Assembly (NCBI GenBank): GCA_937930165.1
Contig: CALGVL010000218.1
Location: 1-20,280, forward strand
Source of the DNA: an uncultured Acetobacteraceae bacterium
GTDB lineage: Bacteria > Pseudomonadota > Alphaproteobacteria > Acetobacterales > Acetobacteraceae
DNA: 20,280 bases
Direction of reading: 5' to 3'
Below the pieces are notes generated by a model. That model was not told the origin of the DNA. It worked only from the letters and a program-made list of their open reading frames with translations, and searched no databases. This document shows positions 14,009 to 20,280 of this stretch, piece after piece; position 1 is the stretch's first letter; each line of letters opens with the position of its first letter. A program made the position numbers and the translations under genes.

Positions 14009-16075
14009 CTACACCCCCTCCAGCGCCCGCAGCACGATGCCCTCGGTCAGCACCTGCGGCAGCACCGTGGGGGCGCCGCCCCCGGCGGGGTAGAGCAGGT
14101 AGAGCGGCACGCCCTCCCGCCCATGCTCGCGCAGCAGCGCGGTGATGGCGGGGTCGCCATTGGTCCAGTCGCCCTGGAGATAGGCCAGGTTGCGGGCGGC
14201 GAAGGCGGTCTGGACCGCAGCGGATTGCAGCACCAGCCGTTCGTTCACCTTGCAGGTGATGCACCAGGCGGCGGTGAGGTCCACGAAGACCGGCCGCCCC
14301 TCCGCCTGCAGGGCGGCGACGCGGGCGGCGGACCAGGGTTCGATGCCCGCTGAGGTGGCCCGGGCGGCAGGAGCGGGCGCGGCGGCCAGCCCCGGCAGTA
14401 GCGCCAGCGTGCCGAAAGCTGCCACCAGCGCCACGGCGCGCCCGGCCATCCGGCCGGCCCCGGCGCTGCGTTGCGCCAGGCCAAGTGCCCAGGCGGCGAA
14501 GCCCAGCAGCACGGCCCCGGCCAGCAGCAGCGCCAGCCCCTCCGGCCCCGCCTGCTGCGCCAGCACCCAGGCGAGCCAGGCGGCGGCGCCATACATCGGG
14601 AAGGCCAGGCCCTGCCGCAGCCGCTCCATCCAGGCTCCCGGTCGCGGCAGCCGCCGCGCCAGTCCGGGGAACAGCCCCAGCGCCGCATAGGGCGCGGCCA
14701 GGCCAAGCCCCAGCGTGGCAAAGACCGCAAGCGTCGCCGCCGGCGGCATGGCCAGCGCCGCGCCGACCGCCGCCGCCATGAAGGGCGCGGTGCAGGGGGT
14801 GGCGACCAGCACCGCCAGCGCGCCCGTCGCGAAGCTGCCGAGATGTCCGCCGCGCGCCGCCAGGGCGCTGCCCGCCCCGACCGCCCCGCCGATGCCATAG
14901 ACGCCGGAAAGGTTCAGCCCGACCGCCAGCATCAGCCAGGCCAGCGCCGCGACGAAGGCCGGGGAGGTGAACTGGAAGCCCCAGCCCGCCGCGACCCCGG
15001 CTGCGCGCAGCCCGATCAGCACCCCGGCCAGGGCCAGGAAGGTGGCCAGCACGCCGGCGGTGTAGCTGGCGGCATGCGCCCGCACCTCCGCCCTGGCGGC
15101 GCCGGAGAGGCGGGCCAGCGCCATCGCCTTCATCGCCAGCACCGGGAAGACGCAGGGCATCAGGTTCAGCAGCAGACCGCCGAGGAAGGCCCAGCCCAGC
15201 GCCTGCCAGAGCGGCAGCAGCGCCGGGGCGGAGCCCGTCTCCGGCACGCCTCCCACCGGCGCGGCGAGGCTGTAGGCCGAGCGCACCCCGGCCGCATCGG
15301 TCAGCGCCACCACGCCGGAGAGCGTCGCCGGGGCGGGGGCACCTTCCGGCCGGGTCAGGCCGAGGATCAGGGCGCCATCGCGGAAGCTCAGCGGCTGCGG
15401 CGCGGCATTGTCGATCAGGCCGCTGTCATCGGGGAAGAAAACAGCCTCCCGCACCATGGCCGGGGACAGCCCCTCGCCGGACAGCGTCAGGCTGCCGCGC
15501 CTGCCCTCCAGTGCCGCACGGGCCGTCCAGGGGGAGGGACGGGGCTCCGCCGCCTCGGCCGCGGTAAAGAGGGGGGCGAGTTCCGCATCCGGCCGGGGGG
15601 TGGCGGCGACCGGCAGATCCAGGCGGAAGCGGCCTTCCTCCGGAATGCAGAGCTGCTCGCAGACCAGCCAATTCGCCTCGGCCTCAATAGTGAAACGTTC
15701 GCCGGGGGTGAGGCTGGCGGGCGGCGTCACCCGCAAGGGCAGCAGCACCTCTCCCTTGTAGCCGAAATTCACCAGTGGGCCGTAGGGGATGCGCTGCGGC
15801 GCCGGCCAGGCGATGCCGCCGGCCTCGGCGCCTTCCGGCAGGGTCAGGGCGATCTCGGGCGGCGCCCCGGCATCGCCGGGATTCTTCCAGTAGGTGTGCC
15901 AGCCAGGCGCCAGCCGCAGCCGCAGCCCGGCCCGGAAGGGCTGGCCAGGTGCCACCGCCTTCTGGTCCGCGACCAGGCTGGCGACCGCGCGGGGGGAGCG
16001 CAGGGCCTCGCTTTCCGCCGCCTGGGCGGCGGGGGCGAGCAGCAGGAGCAGGGCGGCGAACAGCAGGCGTGGCAT
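14009..16075 (-). CDS. DsbD/ScsB-like transmembrane thiol:disulfide reductase
   Basis: A 688-residue, three-part electron-transfer protein. A signal peptide (residues 1-19, LLLLLAPAAQA) leads to a periplasmic domain with GWHTYWKNPGDAG and the cysteine pair Cys139/Cys143 (LVCEQLC). Then comes a DsbD-type membrane domain of about eight helices with the redox cysteines Cys308 (NLMPCVFPV) and Cys428 (ATPCTAPF). A C-terminal thioredoxin-like domain has Cys605-x2-Cys608 (AAWCITCK). Together these pass electrons from cytoplasmic thioredoxin to periplasmic partners. The N-terminal domain type resembles ScsB and related alphaproteobacterial forms more than classical E. coli DsbD. The start at 16075 is chosen because it begins the signal peptide. 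The periplasmic client is not encoded next to it; the HMA-like gene upstream is the nearest partner. Confidence 0.93.
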   Translation of the reverse strand: MPRLLFAALLLLLAPAAQAAESEALRSPRAVASLVADQKAVAPGQPFRAGLRLRLAPGWHTYWKNPGDAGAPPEIALTLPEGAEAGGIAWPAPQRIPYGPLVNFGYKGEVLLPLRVTPPASLTPGERFTIEAEANWLVCEQLCIPEEGRFRLDLPVAATPRPDAELAPLFTAAEAAEPRPSPWTARAALEGRRGSLTLSGEGLSPAMVREAVFFPDDSGLIDNAAPQPLSFRDGALILGLTRPEGAPAPATLSGVVALTDAAGVRSAYSLAAPVGGVPETGSAPALLPLWQALGWAFLGGLLLNLMPCVFPVLAMKAMALARLSGAARAEVRAHAASYTAGVLATFLALAGVLIGLRAAGVAAGWGFQFTSPAFVAALAWLMLAVGLNLSGVYGIGGAVGAGSALAARGGHLGSFATGALAVLVATPCTAPFMAAAVGAALAMPPAATLAVFATLGLGLAAPYAALGLFPGLARRLPRPGAWMERLRQGLAFPMYGAAAWLAWVLAQQAGPEGLALLLAGAVLLGFAAWALGLAQRSAGAGRMAGRAVALVAAFGTLALLPGLAAAPAPAARATSAGIEPWSAARVAALQAEGRPVFVDLTAAWCITCKVNERLVLQSAAVQTAFAARNLAYLQGDWTNGDPAITALLREHGREGVPLYLLYPAGGGAPTVLPQVLTEGIVLRALEGV

Positions 16076-16140
16076 GTCACCGGCATAGAACGGTTGCCGG
16101 CGCCGCAAAGGCAAGCCCCGGCCCGGGATGGCGGCCATGA

Positions 16141-16155
16141 CCGCCCGCCGGGCGG
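16141..16155 (-). terminator. Hairpin just past the HMA-like gene
   Basis: CCGCCC, loop GCC, GGGCGG form a perfect 6-bp stem 14 bases beyond the stop of the HMA-like gene and upstream of the DsbD-like gene. It may limit read-through between the two. No U-tract is present. Confidence 0.35.
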
Positions 16156-16168
16156 ACAGGGTCCGGGG

Positions 16169-16504
16169 TCAGGTCGGCGCGGCAACCGCCGGGACCGGGC
16201 GCCGGGTGAGGCGCTCCGTCGGCGCAACTGTGACCATCTCCACGATCCTGCCGCCGGGGCGGGCCGGCGCCGCGGCCGGGGTGCCCAGGAGTTCCTCCAG
16301 CCTGCGCAGGATGCGCTCCCGCGTCCCCGGCTGGCCGTCGTGATGCACGGTCACGCTGCCGGTCAGCGGGTTGAGCTCCGCCGCGGTGACGCCCTCGACC
16401 ATCTGGAGGCGGGCCCGGAACGCCACCGTCCCGCGGCCATCGCCCCGGAGCTGCGGCGCCGAGAGGCGCATGCGCCGCGGAACCTCGTGCATGAGCTGAA
16501 GCAT
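16169..16504 (-). CDS. Cysteine-free HMA-like small protein (HMA_2 type)
   Basis: A 111-residue protein. Residues about 5-75 follow the heavy-metal-associated ferredoxin-like fold: MHEVPRRMRLSAPQL as strand 1, RLQMVEGVTAAELNPLTGSVTVHHDG as helix, strand and turn, and RERILRRLEELLG as the second helix. The canonical metal-binding CxxC is absent and the protein has no cysteine, as in the HMA_2 group I recall. The tail (from about 76) is Pro/Ala/Arg-rich. AAGGGGG lies 11 bases upstream of ATG 16504. HMA_2 domains are often found beside or inside P-type ATPases; no ATPase is visible here. It is transcribed towards the DsbD-like gene after a 93-base gap with a hairpin. Its role is unknown; metal binding, if any, must use other residues such as His. 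Confidence 0.72.
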   Translation of the reverse strand: MLQLMHEVPRRMRLSAPQLRGDGRGTVAFRARLQMVEGVTAAELNPLTGSVTVHHDGQPGTRERILRRLEELLGTPAAAPARPGGRIVEMVTVAPTERLTRRPVPAVAAPT

Positions 16505-16615
16505 GAAACCGGCAACCCCCTTGTCGGACCGGCGGCGTTATCCGGCGCAGGCTTTGCAGGAGGATGACGGGGCCGTGGCAGCTCGATGAAGAGTTGTTCG
16601 GGCATGGCGGGGCCG

Positions 16616-16638
16616 TGGCCCGCCGGATCGGCGGGCCA
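16616..16638 (-). terminator. Hairpin after the MFS transporter gene
   Basis: TGGCCCGCC, loop GGATC, GGCGGGCCA make a perfect 9-bp stem 17 bases past the MFS stop, in the 151-base gap before the HMA-like gene. The position fits the end of the two-gene operon 19168-16656. No clear U-tract follows it on the minus-strand transcript. Confidence 0.5.
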
Positions 16639-16655
16639 GCCGGCCGGATGCCGCC

Positions 16656-17819
16656 TCAAGCCTCGCCGCGGCTGCGCAGGGCGAAGGCGACGAAGGCGGC
16701 GCAGGCCAGGGCGGCGAAGATCGGCAGGCCATGCGGCAGCAGGTCCATGGCGACCCCTGCCAGCGCCGGGCCGAGCAGCGCCCCGGCGCCCCAGGTCAGG
16801 CCCATCACCGCATAGATCGCCACCAGCTCCGTCCCTTGGAAGCGGCTGCCGACCACCGCCAGCATCATGGTGTAGATACCGACGAAGACGCCGCCCCAGG
16901 TGAAGACCACCGCATAGGCCAGCCAGGGCTGGTGCAGCACCAGCGGCCAGAGCAGCGCCCCGGCCGCCGCCATGACTCCCAGCGCCAGGGTCAGGCGCCG
17001 CCGGTCCATCCGGTCCCCCAGCCAGCCGATCGGGAGTTGCAGCAGGATGGCGCCGAACATCAGGGCGGAGATCAGCCGCGTCGCCTCCGCCTCTTCCCAG
17101 CCCGCGCCCATGGCATAGAGGGCCAGGAAGGAGAGGCCCGCCGTCTCCACTGCCGCGTTCAGAACCGTGGTGGCGATGGCGACCGGCGCCAGGCGCAGCA
17201 CGCGGCCGAGGCTGCCGGCCTGCGGCTCCTCGAAATGCGGCGCAATGATTCGTGGCGAGGCGGTCAGCGCCATGGCCCCCAGGGCCAGGGCCGCGCCGAC
17301 CAGATAGGGCAGGCTCCCCGCCGTGCCGGTGACGGAAAGGATCAGGGGCCCCGCCGCGAAGCCGAGCGAGAGCGCCGCAGTATAGACCGCCATGGCGCGG
17401 GCCCGGCTGCGCTCCTCGCTCAACTGGTTGGTCCAGGTCTCGGAGAGGACGAAGAGCACCTCCGAGGCACAGCCCAGCGCCAGGCGCAGCGGGAACCAGA
17501 GCCAGACCGAGGGCATGGCCGGGAACAGCGCGATCACTGCGGCAGCCAGCAGCAGCGCGCCCAGCACCATCTCCCGCGCGCCGAAGCGCGCAACCAGTCG
17601 CGGCAGCAGCGGCGCCGTCACCAGCACGCCGACGGCATGCATCGCCGCATTGGCGCCGATCAGCGTTTCCCCGAGGCCGCGCTCGGCGAGGTCGAGGGCG
17701 ATCAGCGGCGCGGTCAGGCTGTAGGTCAGGCCGAAGACCGCCGCGGTGGCGATAACCGCGGCGCGGGAGAGTTGCAGGGCGCCGGACGGCTTGCCGGCCC
17801 CGAGGAGGGGCGCGCTCAT
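16656..17819 (-). CDS. MFS transporter
   Basis: A 387-residue, 12-helix major facilitator of the short type, beginning MSAPLLGAGKPSGALQLSRAAV. Helix-loop marks include RFGAREMVLGALLLAAAV in the first half, the signature LSETWTNQLSEERSRARAMAVYTAALSLGFAAGPLI around helices 4-5, and GWLGDRMDRRRL, the motif-A-like loop of the second half. The segment with ETWTNQ and RSRA resembles the YcaD/UMF families of uncharacterised MFS proteins. The substrate cannot be named. The ATG at 17819 overlaps the upstream stop by four bases (ATGA), so it is translationally coupled to the membrane-papain fusion. The frame is open further upstream, but that part is antisense-like filler over the neighbour. Confidence 0.9.
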   Translation of the reverse strand: MSAPLLGAGKPSGALQLSRAAVIATAAVFGLTYSLTAPLIALDLAERGLGETLIGANAAMHAVGVLVTAPLLPRLVARFGAREMVLGALLLAAAVIALFPAMPSVWLWFPLRLALGCASEVLFVLSETWTNQLSEERSRARAMAVYTAALSLGFAAGPLILSVTGTAGSLPYLVGAALALGAMALTASPRIIAPHFEEPQAGSLGRVLRLAPVAIATTVLNAAVETAGLSFLALYAMGAGWEEAEATRLISALMFGAILLQLPIGWLGDRMDRRRLTLALGVMAAAGALLWPLVLHQPWLAYAVVFTWGGVFVGIYTMMLAVVGSRFQGTELVAIYAVMGLTWGAGALLGPALAGVAMDLLPHGLPIFAALACAAFVAFALRSRGEA

Positions 17820-19168
17820 GCCGAGAGCGGCCCGAGCGATCCGTTGGCCCGCAGCGCCGCGCGGGCGCGCAGGATACGCCGGACGGAGTCGCGCAGCCGC
17901 ACCCGCCGGGCGATGGGCGGCGGCTTGACCACCCGCTGCAGGGCGCGGGCGTAGTCGAGCACCAGGCCCGGCGTCCAGGTCATCGTCTCCGCCCGATGAC
18001 GCACCGCCGCGGCCACCCAGAGATCGGGATTGACCAGCAGGCTGCTCAGGCGGTGCCAGAGCGGCCCCTCGGCCAGCACGCCCTCCAGCGCCGCGTCGAG
18101 GGCGAGGGCGGCAGCGACGGAGCAGTTCCGCCGGGTCAGGTTGTAGGTGTTGTCCTGCGAATACTCGGCCCAATGGGCGCGCAGCCGTGCGGCATTGAAG
18201 CGTTCGAAGACGACATGCGCATCGGCCTCCACCCAGTCCTCCACCTCCTCGCGGTAGGAGGAGAGGAAGCGGCCGGGCACGTCGTTGTCGGCGGTGGCGC
18301 GCAGCACGCGGATGAGGTCGGCCGGGCTGCGGTCGATCTCGGTGGCCGGGTAGTGGCTGATATAGACATCCGGCGCGAGTTCCAGCGCGGCATGGCCGGT
18401 CGAGATCCGGCCTTTGCTGTCCACAGCCGCGATCCAGCGATCCACCAGCGGCCGCCGCGCCCGCACTGCCTCCTCCACCGAGCCCCGTGGCGTCCAGACA
18501 TGCAGGATCAGCGGCGGGTTCCGCCCGCCCGCCGGGGCAGGCGCCGGCACGCTGGCGGCGCTGCCGTACCAGCAGCGCCGGCCAAAGGTGGGCAGGGCGA
18601 GGATCGAGGCGCCGGGCGGCAGGCGGCGCAGGGCAAGGGCCAGGCGCAGCACCGTCCAGCCGGAGAGCAGCAGCAGCACGCCGATGCAGAGGGGCACCGT
18701 CTTATGGTAGGAAACCGGCCAGCTCGCCAGGGCCAGGGCGGCGAGGCCGAGCTCTACCACCCCGCCGGCCACCACAAGCTTCCAGCCGCGGAAGCGCAGC
18801 ACGGCCGCGGTGACGATGCGCGCCACCCCGTCGATCAGGAAGGCGAGGCCGAAGAGCAGGCTGTTGGCGATCTCGTTGTTCCAGGGGAAGTCGAGGATCA
18901 GCAGTCCGAGCAGGACCAGACCGAGCCCGCGAACCAGGTCGAAGCGGCTGGCGCGGTGGCGGCCGAACAGCTTCAGGGCAAGGCCGGCCAGTCCATCGAT
19001 GAGGAGAATCCAGCCGAAGGTCTTGGTGGCCACGACGGTCACGCCATCCATGGCGTCGCCGATGATGGCGATGGCGAGCGCGGTGCCGAACAGGCCGAAG
19101 CCAAGCAGGAACAGCCAGTGTTCCCGCAGCCTGGGCGCGCCGAGCAGCAGCAGCACGAGCCTGATCAT
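17816..19168 (-). CDS. HdeD-like six-helix membrane domain fused to a permuted papain-fold (LRAT/NlpC-P60-like) domain
   Basis: A 450-residue two-part protein. Residues about 17-181 hold six membrane helices with the repeated layout of DUF308/HdeD proteins (helices near 17-40, 47-68, 76-94, 101-123, 129-151 and 156-181). Arg/Lys clusters in the loops (GRHRASR, RFRGWK, ALRRLPPG) suggest both ends are cytoplasmic. Residues about 215-365 look like a circularly permuted papain fold: ILHVWTPRGS, then TGHAALELAPDVYISHYP with candidate catalytic His259 and a second His272, and YNLTRRNCSVAAALALDAALEG with candidate nucleophile Cys349. The His-before-Cys order and NC-helix match LRAT and permuted NlpC/P60 enzymes. 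ATG 19168 is preferred over GTG 19213. The protein is coupled to an MFS transporter. The enzymatic call is inference; the sequence segments are directly visible. Confidence 0.82.
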   Translation of the reverse strand: MIRLVLLLLGAPRLREHWLFLLGFGLFGTALAIAIIGDAMDGVTVVATKTFGWILLIDGLAGLALKLFGRHRASRFDLVRGLGLVLLGLLILDFPWNNEIANSLLFGLAFLIDGVARIVTAAVLRFRGWKLVVAGGVVELGLAALALASWPVSYHKTVPLCIGVLLLLSGWTVLRLALALRRLPPGASILALPTFGRRCWYGSAASVPAPAPAGGRNPPLILHVWTPRGSVEEAVRARRPLVDRWIAAVDSKGRISTGHAALELAPDVYISHYPATEIDRSPADLIRVLRATADNDVPGRFLSSYREEVEDWVEADAHVVFERFNAARLRAHWAEYSQDNTYNLTRRNCSVAAALALDAALEGVLAEGPLWHRLSSLLVNPDLWVAAAVRHRAETMTWTPGLVLDYARALQRVVKPPPIARRVRLRDSVRRILRARAALRANGSLGPLSA

Positions 19169-19344
19169 GAAACTAAGGATCCCCTGGCACGCGGGCCGGA
19201 CGCCCTCCGGCACCTTCTGTCGGACCCGAATTTATCTGGCTGAAGAAATACAACTACAGGTTACCGACCTCAAGCGCCCAGGACGGGGCCGCCGGTCCGC
19301 CCGGACGTTTTCGCCCGGGGTGATGGCAGGCTAGACCCCATTCC
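19169..19344. promoter_or_regulatory. Divergent promoter region with an A+T-rich island
   Basis: The gap between the divergent membrane-papain gene and hrpB contains a 35-base stretch (19229-19263) that is about two-thirds A+T, in a window of about 70% GC. On the minus strand TTGAGG (19268-19273) and TATTTC (19245-19250) are 17 bases apart and could serve as a weak promoter for the leftward operon. No comparable pair was found for hrpB. Confidence 0.35.
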
Positions 19345-20280
19345 ATGCTTCCCGACCTTCCGGTGACCGAGGCGCTGCCGGCCCTGACCGCGGCCCTGCG
19401 CGAGCGGTCCAATGCCGTGCTCGTTGCGCCGCCCGGCGCTGGCAAGACCACCTTGGTGCCGCTGGTGCTGAAGGACGAGCCCTGGGCCAGAGGCGGCAAG
19501 CTGCTGGTGCTGGAGCCCCGCCGCGTCGCCGCCCGCGCCGCCGCCCGGCGCATGGCGGAACTGACCGGGGAGGGGCAGCCCGGCGGGACGATCGGCCTCG
19601 CCACGCGGCTGGACCGCGCCGTCTCGGCGGCGACGCGGGTGGAGGTGGTGACGGAGGGGCTGCTGGTCCGTCGCCTGCAATCCGATCCCGGCCTGGAAGG
19701 CGTCGCCGCCGTGCTCTTCGACGAGGCGCATGAGCGGAACCTCGACACCGACCTGGCGCTGGCGCTCTGCCTGGACCTGCAACGGGCGCTGCGGCCGGAA
19801 CTGCGCCTGCTGGCCATGTCCGCCACCCTGGACGGCGCGGCCTTCGCGGGACTGCTGGGGGATGCGCCGGTGGTGGAAAGCCTGGGCCGCGCCTTCCCCG
19901 TGCAGGTCGAGCATCGCGCCCGCGACCTCCAGGACCCGCGCGACCTGCCGGAGGCCATGGCCGGTGCCATCCGCGCGGCGCTGCGCGAGCATCCCGGCGA
20001 TGTGCTGGCCTTCCTGCCCGGCTGGGGCGAGATCCGCCGGACCCAGGAACGCCTCTCCGGCCTGGATGCGGAGGTGCTGCCCCTGCATGGCGAATTGCCG
20101 CCGGCCGAGCAGGATCGGGCGCTGCGGCCTTCGGAACGGCGGAAGGTGGTGCTGGCCACCTCCATCGCCGAGACCTCGCTGACCGTGCCCGGCGTGCGCA
20201 TCGTGGTGGATGGGGGCTTCCGTCGGGCGCCGAGGCTGGATCCGGCGACGGGGCTCTCGCGGCTGGTCACGGTCCGCATC
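19345..20280 (+). CDS. hrpB: ATP-dependent helicase HrpB, N-terminal part (runs off the window)
   Basis: The first 312 codons of a DExH-box helicase, open to the end of the window; full-length HrpB is usually about 800 residues. Motifs appear in order: Walker A APPGAGKTT (28-36), motif Ia LVLEPRRVAARAAARRMAE, the DEAH box FDEAHERN (Asp126-His129), motif III MSATLDG (from Met158), motif IV-like VLAFLPGWGEIRR, and ATSIAETSLTVPGVRIVVDGGFRR of the second RecA-like domain. HrpB is a DEAH/RHA-type helicase widespread in proteobacteria whose physiological role is still poorly defined. The ATG at 19345 (MLPDLPVTEALPAL) matches the family start. The ribosome binding site is weak. The winged-helix/ratchet and HrpB-specific C-terminal domains lie outside the window. 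Confidence 0.95.
   Translation, partial: MLPDLPVTEALPALTAALRERSNAVLVAPPGAGKTTLVPLVLKDEPWARGGKLLVLEPRRVAARAAARRMAELTGEGQPGGTIGLATRLDRAVSAATRVEVVTEGLLVRRLQSDPGLEGVAAVLFDEAHERNLDTDLALALCLDLQRALRPELRLLAMSATLDGAAFAGLLGDAPVVESLGRAFPVQVEHRARDLQDPRDLPEAMAGAIRAALREHPGDVLAFLPGWGEIRRTQERLSGLDAEVLPLHGELPPAEQDRALRPSERRKVVLATSIAETSLTVPGVRIVVDGGFRRAPRLDPATGLSRLVTVRI

Noticed and set aside
14471..16567. A 698-codon plus-strand frame opposite the DsbD-like and HMA-like genes
   Set aside because: It is Gln/Arg/Gly/His-rich shadow translation of clear genes on the opposite strand and contains no domain.
17996..19243. A 415-codon plus-strand frame opposite the membrane-papain gene
   Set aside because: It is a compositional shadow. 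The minus-strand frame has membrane helices and plausible catalytic motifs, and this one has none.
19290..19320. GTCCG/CGGAC followed by TTTT upstream of hrpB, resembling a terminator
   Set aside because: The stem is only four to five pairs with a loop of two to four bases, and no gene on that strand ends nearby.
1..20280. CRISPR arrays, tRNA/rRNA genes, insertion sequences, attachment sites, toxin-antitoxin or phage-defence genes
   Set aside because: I looked for regularly spaced repeats, clover-leaf segments, transposase or integrase motifs and small toxin-antitoxin pairs and saw none that could be supported.

Overview
This is a GC-rich (roughly 70%), densely coded stretch of bacterial chromosome. 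Gene order and protein style suggest an alphaproteobacterium, most likely Rhodospirillales/Acetobacteraceae (Roseomonas-like). The pointers are radA-cvpA-purF-SDR, the miaB-phoH-ybeY-corC set, a PurF of the 4Fe-4S type, and very high third-position GC. The genus is an inference from memory of such genomes. I see no rRNA, tRNA, CRISPR array, transposase, integrase or phage gene, and no gene-free stretch longer than about 300 bases. The window reads as core chromosome with a few less-described accessory genes.

Layout. (1) Positions 2-5368, plus strand: the end of radA, then cvpA, purF, a short-chain dehydrogenase, rlmJ and gpsA. Gaps are small (purF/SDR overlap by 4 bases, rlmJ/gpsA are 1 base apart). 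The set covers recombination, purine synthesis, 23S rRNA methylation and phospholipid precursor supply. (2) Positions 5379-7138, minus strand: a small HTH-like hypothetical, a DUF2165 membrane protein and nth (endonuclease III). (3) Positions 7230-12271, minus strand: a PlsC-type acyltransferase, then miaB, phoH, ybeY and corC. The last four are chained by stop/start overlaps and form the conserved tRNA-modification / RNA-processing / CorC operon. A hairpin follows corC. (4) Positions 12483-14002, plus strand: a DUF1326 protein with a cysteine cluster and a DUF2182 membrane protein with methionine-rich ends. (5) Positions 14009-16504, minus strand and convergent with (4): a cysteine-free HMA-like small protein and a DsbD/ScsB-like transmembrane thiol-disulfide reductase. 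(6) Positions 16656-19168, minus strand: a six-TM HdeD-like domain fused to an apparent permuted papain-fold (LRAT/NlpC-P60-like) domain, overlapping by 4 bases with an MFS transporter. (7) Position 19345 to the window end, plus strand: the N-terminal 312 codons of hrpB.

The most unusual items are the membrane-anchored papain-like fusion with its coupled MFS transporter; the DUF1326/DUF2182 pair facing the HMA-like/ScsB-like pair, which could form a metal- or thiol-handling neighbourhood (inference); and an SDR whose catalytic serine position holds aspartate. Several gene ends carry compact GC-rich hairpins with no U-tract.
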